Source: Acetobacter garciniae (lineage in GTDB: Bacteria; Pseudomonadota; Alphaproteobacteria; Acetobacterales; Acetobacteraceae). Taken from it: a stretch of 64,000 nucleotides of DNA. Location of the stretch: positions 1 through 64,000 of the forward strand of contig NZ_JAFVMH010000013.1 in the NCBI RefSeq assembly GCF_017377735.1, given 5' to 3'. Numbering within the stretch: position 1 is the stretch's first letter; every line of letters begins with the position of its first letter. Below are positions 48,436-56,200 of this stretch, piece after piece. A model generated the notes under the pieces. It was not told the DNA's origin. It ran no database searches and saw nothing but the letters and a program-made list of their open reading frames with translations. The position numbers and the translations under genes are program-made.

Positions 48436-50148
48436 TCAGAACTTGAAGCGGAAATGCGCGCGGGCACCACTATCAACCGACTGGTCCCCGTATTGCCCGA
48501 TGAAGGAAAGACCGATGTCGATCCGGTCTGTCAGGCGTGCACTCAGCCCCGCATCGACAACGACCGCATTTGTGGACAATGCCACCCCGCCCACATCCAT
48601 GCCGCCATTCGTGGATGCGAATACCTGCCGCATGGTGGGTGTGGTCAGGCCGAAGGCATGACGGTAGGCCACCATGCCGTGGGGAACCAGCGTCAGCTTT
48701 CCGACCTGCACGGCCGAAGATGCACGGAAACCGAAGGGGGAGAACGTTACCCCTGTATCGGTCGCAGCACCCCGTACGGCCGACGGGCCGCCGTGTTCAT
48801 GATATCCATCGGTATGCAGATTGACGTAGGCGACATTGCCGAAGGGCTCAACAATCGTGTGCCCGGCGTGCAGTTTGTAGCTCAGTTCCCCAAAGCCCTG
48901 GGCGGTCCCGCCAAGATAATTGCTGTTCAGACGGTTTCCAAACCCGGGGAATGCCACGTTCCGACGGATACTGAGCATGTCCCACGTATAGGTAGCGCCC
49001 AGACGCAGGTTAAGATTACCCCAATGCGTGCCAGCGTAGCCGCCAACCGAAACATTGTTGCTGTGCCCGGATGAACTGCGTCCGCTGCCGATATCGAACA
49101 TGGACCGACCGTAGCTGAGCAGCCCGCCCACACGCCACGTGTCCAGCACCGGCGCATCGGCCCCCATTACGAACCCGGTCGTCGAATGCTGCATGGCCGC
49201 GGCATTGCCGTCGCCGGAATTATGGCCGAGGCTGCCATAGGCTTCCCCCCAAAAAACCGCCCGATCAGAATGACAACGCCCGTCATCGTGTTTCGTGCGT
49301 ACGTCCGCTGTACGGATCGTGCTGTCGACCTGGGCACTGTCGCAATCCGCGCCGTCCAGCCGGTCCAGAGCGGCCTGCCTGACAAAGAAGCTGTCCTGGA
49401 TCAGCGCCGTGCGGGCAGAAGCATGAATCTCGCCCGACAAGGCGTTGAACGCCGAACGGGCATTCGCCGCATTCAATTGTGAAACCGCCACAGCCACGCT
49501 GCTATTAGCCGGCAGGCGGTCCAACGCTCCCCCTACCGTGCTTTCGTTGCGGGTATTGGCTACCGAGGCAAAAGACACACCGTTCCGCTCATCCGTGACA
49601 TAGACATTCGTGCCATCGGTGGACAGGGACGGGGCAAGGAAGAGGTACGGATTCACAGCCGCGACAACATTGGAATTGTCGATGGTTACACCATCCGTTG
49701 CCGAAAAAAGCTCGTAAGCCTGGCCATATTTCAAGGGTGTTCCGGTCAGGGCTATGGTGCTGCCCGACAAAGTCAGGGCACCGTTGACCTTAACCTGATC
49801 GCTCTGGATCAGTTCATTCGTGGTGCCGTTGACCTGCACACTGGTGCCTGTATCGGTCCCCACGGCATTGGCCAGCAGGGTCGACCCCGCATCCATGCTC
49901 AGCGAACCGTTTGTCGTCAAAGTGCCGACCGGACCGTCCCCCGCGGCATCGCTGCCGGCGGGCGAGATAATACCGCCACTTTCGACCTCGGTTGCCCCCA
50001 CTATGCCAGAACCGGCCAGAACGCCGTTATTTTCCACCGTCACAGGAGAACTGGCGATCGAACCATCCACCGTCAGCGTACCGTTGGAGACCACCGTATT
50101 CCCGCTATAGGTATTGGTGCCCGAAAGGGTTTCGTTCCCGCCTGTCAC
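48436..50148 (-). CDS. Autotransporter, 3' part: passenger end and beta-barrel
   Basis: Downstream portion (about 570 residues) of a type V secreted protein whose 5' part is in the next frame. It begins with passenger sequence TGGNETLSGTNTYSGNTVVS, the type of autotransporter-associated repeat used in the 5' part, then a junction region and a C-terminal autotransporter beta-domain from about residue 290 (RAVFWGEAYGSLGHNSGDG, GFVMGADAPVLDTWRVGGLL, LGATYTWDMLSIRRNV) ending in the aromatic HFRFKF typical of outer-membrane barrels. It has no signal peptide and no good start site of its own; it would be made only if the frame is restored at the C5 tract 50155-50159. Called as coding sequence, but a pseudogene or sequencing error is possible. 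Confidence 0.75.
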   Translation of the reverse strand: MTGGNETLSGTNTYSGNTVVSNGTLTVDGSIASSPVTVENNGVLAGSGIVGATEVESGGIISPAGSDAAGDGPVGTLTTNGSLSMDAGSTLLANAVGTDTGTSVQVNGTTNELIQSDQVKVNGALTLSGSTIALTGTPLKYGQAYELFSATDGVTIDNSNVVAAVNPYLFLAPSLSTDGTNVYVTDERNGVSFASVANTRNESTVGGALDRLPANSSVAVAVSQLNAANARSAFNALSGEIHASARTALIQDSFFVRQAALDRLDGADCDSAQVDSTIRTADVRTKHDDGRCHSDRAVFWGEAYGSLGHNSGDGNAAAMQHSTTGFVMGADAPVLDTWRVGGLLSYGRSMFDIGSGRSSSGHSNNVSVGGYAGTHWGNLNLRLGATYTWDMLSIRRNVAFPGFGNRLNSNYLGGTAQGFGELSYKLHAGHTIVEPFGNVAYVNLHTDGYHEHGGPSAVRGAATDTGVTFSPFGFRASSAVQVGKLTLVPHGMVAYRHAFGLTTPTMRQVFASTNGGMDVGGVALSTNAVVVDAGLSARLTDRIDIGLSFIGQYGDQSVDSGARAHFRFKF

Positions 50149-50533
50149 GCTGAGCCCCCGGCACCGGTCATGCTGCCCGAATAGGTGCCGTCTGCATTGG
50201 TCACGTCCAGCGTGCCGTTCAGCAGACCATCCGCCCCGCCCGAAAGCGAACCGACCGTGGAGCCCACATCCGCCGAGCTTGCCCCCACCTGTGTGACGGT
50301 AAAGGTGCCGTCATTCGCAGCCAGCGTTCCCCCGATCGTGTTGCCATCCAGCGCCAGCGTGCCGCCATTATTCGTGACATCGCCCGTAACGGTATCACCC
50401 TGCCCAAGCGTAAGGTCCCCGGCGTTGGTCGCACTGGTGAACGTGCCGCCGGTCGCACTCAGGGTCGCACCTGCCGCGTTGTTGATGGCATCGCCACTGG
50501 TGTCGGTCAGGGTCGCCGTGCCGGCCTGGTTGT
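50106..50533 (-). repeat. Direct repeat copy A in the autotransporter passenger
   Basis: About 428 bases nearly identical to 50702-51130 at an offset of 596-597. Only a few substitutions are visible, plus the one-base C5/C6 difference that causes the frameshift. Confidence 0.85.
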
Positions 50534-52436
50534 CGATATCGTGCAGGGTCGCGCCATTTTCCGCCGTCAGTGTGCCGGTATTGGTGGTCGTCCCCGCAAC
50601 GGTGCCGCCGTTGATGTCGGTAACGCCATTATTCGCCAGCGCGCCGGCCAGCGAGCCAGGAAGGTCCAGAGCAGCCCCCTGATCGACTGTCGTCGTCCCG
50701 GTATAGGTATTGGTGCCCGAAAGGGTTTCGTTCCCGCCTGTCACGCTGAGCCCCCCGGCACCGGTCATACTGCCCGAATAGGTGCCGTCTGCATTGCTCA
50801 CGTCCAGCGTGCCGTTCAGCAGACCATCTGCCCCGCCCGAAAGCGAACCGACCGTGGAGCCCACATCCGCCGAGCTTGCCCCCACCTGTGTGACGGTAAA
50901 GGTGCCGTCATTCGCAGCCAGCGTTCCCCCGATCGTGTTGCCATCCAGCGCCAGCGTGCCGCCATTATTCGTGACATCGCCCGTAACGGTATCACCCTGC
51001 CCAAGCGTAAGGTCCCCGGCGTTGGTCGCACTGGTGAACGTGCCGCCGGTCGCACCCAGGGTCGCACCTGCCGCGTTGTTGATGGCATCCCCACTGGTAT
51101 CGGTCAGGGTCGCCGTGCCGGCCTGGTTGTCCAGATCGGCAAGCGTTGCACCGTCGGCCGACAGTGTGCCGGTATTGGTGGTGGTTCCAGCAACGGTATC
51201 GCCGTCCAGCGCCAGCGTGCCACCGTTATTCGCGACATCGCCCGCAATGGTATTGCCCTGCCCAAGCGTAAGGTCCCCGGCGTTGGTCGCACTGGTGAAC
51301 GTGCCGCCGGTCGCACCCAGGGTCGCACCTGCAGCGTTGTTGATGGCATCGCCACTGGTGTCGGTCAGGGTCGCCGTGCCGGCCTGATTGTCGATATCGT
51401 GCAGGGTCGCGCCATTTTCTGCCGTCAGCGTGCCGGTATTGGTGGTCGTCCCCGCAACGGTGCCGCCGTTGATGTCGGTAACGCCATTATTCGCCAGCGC
51501 GCCGGCCAGCGAGCCAGGAAGGTCCAGAGCAGCCCCCTGATCGACCGTCGTCGTCCCGGTATAGGTATTCGCACCCGCCAGGGTAAGGGCGCCACCGGTG
51601 CCTGAATCGGTAATGGTGAGGCCACCCGCTGTTCCAGCCTGGTAATTCGTGATCGGGTTGGTAATGGTGGCGTCATGCCCTGCAAGGTCGATCGTGCCGT
51701 TGTTGCCGGTGATCGAGAAGGTATTTCCAGAAATATCCGTTCCATCGAGCGCCAAGGTGCCCCCGTCGAAAATAGCGCTGGAAGATGACGATGGCAACGA
51801 TGACGCCGTTTGGGTTGTTGCGATAAATTCTGCCCCGCTCGCTACCGCAGCCGTTGCGGCAAGGCCATAAGGGTTATCTTCCGCATACGTATACGACATG
51901 GATGAACTGACATTATTATCGACAGGATAAAGCTCGTCAGTAACATCGGGCGTAAAATCCAGCATGATTTGCAAATCGTTAGCGGCAACAAGATGCAGTT
52001 CGGAATGAATAGTCGAGCCTTGCGTGTAGGTATTACCGTCAAATGTATACGTTGCTATAGTCTGGGTATCCCCGGTCCACTGATCGTACACCTGATCGTC
52101 TTCGGAAAAGTCAGTCGCCACAATTGCCGGATACCCCCCGACTCCCGGACTGGCCGTAACGTGCAGATCAGCGGATACCAGGGTTTCTGTTGTCCAGTCC
52201 CATGTAAATGTACCCCACACATAGGAGGTCGATACACCGCCCTGAAGAACATTGTACCAGGAATCCGCCGCCGTATTTGTCAGGTCATAATTAACGATTT
52301 CATCCGCCACCGCCTGCGCAACCGGTGCACCCATGCCGCCTGCCAGCAAGGCAAGAACGGAGACCGACCGCAAATAACGACACTTGAAAGATTTACCGAC
52401 TTTTTTAAATGCCGCCGTAAAATTATTCTTCTCCAC
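50145..52436 (-). CDS. Autotransporter, 5' part: signal peptide and repeat-rich passenger
   Basis: A 763-residue frame. Starts at GTG 52436 with GGAG seven bases upstream and a long signal peptide (MEKNNFTAAFKKVGKSFKCR, then SVSVLALLAGGMGAPVAQAVA). The passenger is Gly/Thr/Asn-rich beta-helix sequence with autotransporter-associated units such as LTLAGANTYTGTTTVDQGAA and NNGTLALDGNT-like blocks. It ends abruptly in GSMTGAGGSA and a TGA, where a second copy of the same unit continues GGLSVTGGNETLSG. Coding-strand G6 in that copy is G5 here, so one base is missing. If restored, the full protein would be about 1330 residues. Probable role: surface adhesin or biofilm factor, inferred. Confidence 0.8.
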   Translation of the reverse strand: MEKNNFTAAFKKVGKSFKCRYLRSVSVLALLAGGMGAPVAQAVADEIVNYDLTNTAADSWYNVLQGGVSTSYVWGTFTWDWTTETLVSADLHVTASPGVGGYPAIVATDFSEDDQVYDQWTGDTQTIATYTFDGNTYTQGSTIHSELHLVAANDLQIMLDFTPDVTDELYPVDNNVSSSMSYTYAEDNPYGLAATAAVASGAEFIATTQTASSLPSSSSSAIFDGGTLALDGTDISGNTFSITGNNGTIDLAGHDATITNPITNYQAGTAGGLTITDSGTGGALTLAGANTYTGTTTVDQGAALDLPGSLAGALANNGVTDINGGTVAGTTTNTGTLTAENGATLHDIDNQAGTATLTDTSGDAINNAAGATLGATGGTFTSATNAGDLTLGQGNTIAGDVANNGGTLALDGDTVAGTTTNTGTLSADGATLADLDNQAGTATLTDTSGDAINNAAGATLGATGGTFTSATNAGDLTLGQGDTVTGDVTNNGGTLALDGNTIGGTLAANDGTFTVTQVGASSADVGSTVGSLSGGADGLLNGTLDVSNADGTYSGSMTGAGGLSVTGGNETLSGTNTYTGTTTVDQGAALDLPGSLAGALANNGVTDINGGTVAGTTTNTGTLTAENGATLHDIDNQAGTATLTDTSGDAINNAAGATLSATGGTFTSATNAGDLTLGQGDTVTGDVTNNGGTLALDGNTIGGTLAANDGTFTVTQVGASSADVGSTVGSLSGGADGLLNGTLDVTNADGTYSGSMTGAGGSA
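50702..51130 (-). repeat. Direct repeat copy B in the autotransporter passenger
   Basis: Partner of 50106-50533. Here the C tract at 50751-50756 is six long and the reading frame is intact. Confidence 0.85.
51256..51570 (-). repeat. Third repeated passenger segment
   Basis: About 315 bases matching 50398-50712 at a constant offset of 858, encoding the TNTGTLTAENGATLHDIDNQ to TVDQGAALDLPGSLAG module. With copies A and B it shows that the passenger grew by shuffling of two or three modules. Confidence 0.8.
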
Positions 52437-52740
52437 CGAACCACTCCACCGTAGAAATACAGACAGTTACATGGTTCCAGTTTCGCATAGACAAACTGCG
52501 CATCTAAGCTCCCATTTGGGAGGGACTGCCAGCATTAAATGTTCGTCTTCTTTTTTCTTTTTGCACGAAGACTATAGTCTTACGGTATTACCTATAAACT
52601 TCGGCACATCCATAAAAACGCGACCATGTCATGCGTGCCTCATCGCGCGCGCATGATGTCAGGCCAGAATGACCCTCAGGCGGGATAATGCCCAGGCCCG
52701 CAGGATGCCTGCCCGGAGCAAGCCGGGCTGAGAAATATCT
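52437..52740. promoter_or_regulatory. AT-rich control region upstream of the autotransporter
   Basis: About 300 bases with clearly lower GC than the flanks and no gene. It contains the 14-base palindrome AAGACTATAGTCTT (52568-52581), a GTCTTC/GAAGAC inverted pair around a T-rich stretch (about 52546-52572), and a CTCCC-ATTT-GGGAG hairpin. The promoter of the minus-strand autotransporter is expected here. A symmetric site between a surface protein gene and a regulator remnant is a candidate operator; no protein is known to bind it. Confidence 0.45.
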
Positions 52741-52956
52741 ATGAATTTTCTGAAAGTTTTCGGCGAAGCTTTTTACAAAAAGCTTCGAGAAGCACGCACC
52801 CTACCACGAAAAACCGCGGATCTAATGGGAATGTCGGAGCAATACGCAGGAACCCAGCGCAAGGATATCTTCCGCAAAGCCGGCATCAGCAGCCAGAGCC
52901 AGCTTGCAATTCTTGTTGGAAATCCGTCAGATCGGGCGATCCATCGTGAGGCATGA
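52741..52956 (+). pseudogene. Truncated LuxR-type helix-turn-helix ORF fused to a dispersed repeat
   Basis: A 71-codon open frame. Residues about 23-62 (RKTADLMGMSEQYAGTQRKD, then IFRKAGISSQSQLAILVGN) match helices 2-4 of a LuxR/GerE DNA-binding domain; the first helix and any receiver or ligand domain are missing. Residues 1-17 (MNFLKVFGEAFYKKLRE) are encoded by the palindromic repeat at 52752-52786. The likely history is decay of a LuxR-family regulator with a repeat at its edge. A short functional HTH peptide is possible, but I see no good ribosome-binding site. Confidence 0.5.
52752..52786 (+). repeat. Palindromic repeat unit, copy at the LuxR-like ORF
   Basis: About 35 bases with the fold GAAGCTTTTT...AAAAAGCTTC. 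It matches the minus-strand unit at 3758-3792 in about 30 of 35 positions, 49 kb away, and more loosely 3713-3749. Confidence 0.7.
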
Positions 52957-53040
52957 AAAAATACCCGCCGCACCCTACTACAAACGACCTGTGAAAGAAC
53001 GCAGGACAACACAAACCCGGCGGCGGAATGCACCATAGGC

Positions 53041-53099
53041 CATCATGCACGTCGAACTGCGTGGCCCCGCAGGGAGCGGGTCAGCCAACGTGCATGATG
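53041..53099. repeat. 12-bp perfect inverted repeat around an inner hairpin
   Basis: CATCATGCACGT (53041-53052) is the exact inverted complement of ACGTGCATGATG (53088-53099). The 35 bases between contain CTGCG...CGCAG. Together they form a 59-base cruciform or hairpin past the LuxR-like ORF and the gltB stop. There is no T-run, so it is not a typical terminator. It may be a protein-binding site, a mobile-element end or an RNA stability element. Confidence 0.55.
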
Positions 53100-53235
53100 C
53101 TACCCCGCGAGACACGAACGGCCCAAACGAAAACAGGGGGGACGGATTTTTCATAACGTCCCTGTCATGGCACCCCTGTCATAGAAGCACCTTTGAAAAG
53201 ACCCGTCTCCCGCTGTGTTCTGTCGGCCTCCTGCT

Positions 53236-56200
53236 TCAGCCCGCGTGCTCCAGTTCGGCCTGGGGCACGGTAAAGCCGATAATACGCGCGTAATCGCGGG
53301 GCACGATCTGCCAGAACTGCGGCAGCACGTCGTCCCATTTATGCAGCAGCATGGCGGCGTAGGCGGAGCCTGTTTCCTCCACATGCCGTTCCACCAGGCC
53401 GCGCAATGTGGCCTCCCATTTCGGGTCCGTCACCCGGGTCCAGAGCAGGGATTCGGGGTTGATGCGTTCAGCGAAGTCCTGCGCCGTGTCAAGCACGAAG
53501 GCCATGCCGCCGGTAAAGCCCGCGCCGAAATTGTCGCCGACCTCACCCAGCACCACCACCGTGCCGCCGGTCATGTATTCGCAGCCGTTGGAACCGCAGC
53601 CTTCCACCACGGCCACAGCACCGGAATTGCGCACGGCAAAGCGTTCGCCCGCCTGCCCGGCCGCGAACAGCTCGCCCGAGGTCGCGCCATACAGCACCGT
53701 ATTGCCGATAATGGCGTTCTTGTTCGTCACCAGCGTGGAAGACGGCGACGGACGTACCGTAATGGTCGCCCCCGACAGGCCCTTGCCTACATAGTCGTTC
53801 GCATCGCCCAGCACTTCGAGCTTGAGCCCCTGCACCGCGAACGCCCCCAGCGACTGGCCGGTGGAACCGCGCAGCCTTACGGTCAGGTGGCCCGGAGCAA
53901 GCGTCTTCATGCCGAACTGCCGCACGATCAGCGATGAAATGCGCGTGCCGATAGCGCGCTGGGTGTTCTGCACGTTGTAGTGCAACTGCATTTTCTCGCC
54001 ATGTTCGAATAGGGGCCGGGCGTCGCCCACCATCTGCGCGTCCAGCGTGTCGGGCACTTCGTTGCGCCCTTCCAGCGTGCAGTAGCGCGCGAACGGCCCC
54101 GGGTCCGCCTGCGACAACAGGGAGTTCAGGTCCAAATCGTCCAGGTCGTCCGTCCCGCGCGAGACCTGGCGCAGCAGGTCGGTCCGGCCGATGACTTCGT
54201 TGAGCGAGCGGAAGCCGAGCGAGGCCAGGATATTGCGCACGTCCTCGGCAATGAAGGAGAACAGGTTGATCACCTTCTCGGGCGTGCCTTCGAACTTCGC
54301 GCGCATGGCCGGGTCCTGCGAACACACGCCGACCGGGCAGGTGTTGGAATGGCACTGCCGCACCATGATACAGCCCATGGCGACAAGGCTTGCCGTGCCG
54401 ATACCGAATTCCTCGGCCCCCAGCATGGCCGCGATCACCACGTCGCGCCCGGTCTTGATCCCGCCATCGGCGCGCAGGCGCACGCGGTGGCGCAGGCGGT
54501 TGAGCATGAGCACCTGGTGCGTTTCCGCCAGCCCCAGTTCCCACGGCAGGCCCGCATATTTGATGGAGCTGAGCGGGCTGGCCCCCGTGCCCCCGCTATG
54601 GCCCGAAATCAGGATCGCATCGGCCTTGGCCTTGGCTACACCCGCGGCAATGGTGCCAATGCCCGAACGCGCCACCAGCTTGACCGTAACCCGCGCATCC
54701 GGGTTGATCTGCTTGAGGTCGTAGATAAGCTGGGCCAGATCCTCGATGGAATAGATATCGTGGTGCGGCGGGGGCGAAATCAGGGTCACACCCGGTGTGG
54801 CATGGCGCAGCTTGGCGATCAGCTCCGTCACCTTGAAGCCGGGCAACTGCCCGCCTTCACCCGGCTTGGCACCCTGCGCCACCTTGATTTCAAGCTCGCG
54901 GCAATCGTTCAGGTACTGCGCGGTCACCCCGAACCGGCCGGACGCTACCTGCTTGATGGCAGAGGACGCGTTATCGCCATTGGGGCGGGGCTTGGCGCGG
55001 GACGGGTCTTCCCCGCCTTCACCGGAATCGGATTTCGCACCGATCCGGTTCATGGCGATGGAAAGTGTCTCATGCGCTTCGGGGCTGAGTGCGCCCAGGG
55101 AAATGGCAGGCGAGATCAGCCGCTTGCGCAACTGGGTGATGCTTTCCACCTCCTCCACCGGAATGGGGGTGCGCCCTTCGCGGAAGTCGAGCAGGTCGCG
55201 CAGGGCCACGGGGGGCTGCGCGCGCACGGCATCGGCATAGCGGCGGTAGATGGTAAAGCTGTCGGTGGCGACAGCGGTTTGCAGCATATGGATCAACTGG
55301 CCATCGAAGGCATGCTGTTCCGCACCGCGGCGCAGCTTGTACAGCCCGCCCACCGGCAGCGTCAGGGCGGAAGCAGACCCCCAGGCCCGCGCATGCAGGC
55401 TGAGCACGTTGCGCGCAATACCCGAAAGCCCGATACCCGAAATACGCGAAGGCATGCCGGGGAAGAATTCCGCCGTCAGGGCGCGTGAAAGGCCCACCGC
55501 CTCGAAATTACAGCCGCCACGATACGACGCCACGATGGAAATCCCCATCTTGGACATGATCTTGAGCAGGCCCTTATCCACCGCCTTGCGGTAACGTTCC
55601 ATGCATTCACGCAGGCTGCGGCTGCCGAACAGGCCCCGGCGGTGCCGGTCGGCAATGCTTTCCTGCGCCAGGTACGGGTTAACCGTGGTAGCACCCACGC
55701 CAATGGTCACCGCAATGGCATGCACATCCAGCGCGGAGGACGTGCGCACGTTCAGCGAAGTAAACGTACGCAAGGACGTGCGCACCAGATGGGTGTGGAC
55801 CGCACCCGTCGCCAGGATCATAGGAATGCAGGAACGGTCGGCGGACTGGGCCTCATCCGTCAGGAACAGATGGGTGCAGCCGCCGCGCACGCCGTCTTCG
55901 GCCTCATGCCGGATACGGGCAATGGCTTCACGCAGCCCGGCCTCCCCATCCTTGGCGGGGAAGGTGCAGTCGATCACGCAGCCCGAAGCGCCGCAGAACT
56001 GCCGCAGGGCCGCATATTCGCCCGATGTCAGCACGGGGCTGGGCAGTTGCAGCATGTCGCACTGTTCGGACGACTGGTCGAGGATATTGCCCAGGTTGCC
56101 CAGCCGGGTGGCCAGGCTCATCACCCGCGATTCGCGCAGGGAATCGATGGGCGGGTTCGTCACCTGGCTGAACATCTGGCGGAAATAATGCGACAGCCCC

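Noticed and set aside
48135-48476. Small minus-strand ORF with a signal-like segment
   Set aside because: It overlaps the autotransporter stop and runs through its terminator, with no ribosome-binding site.
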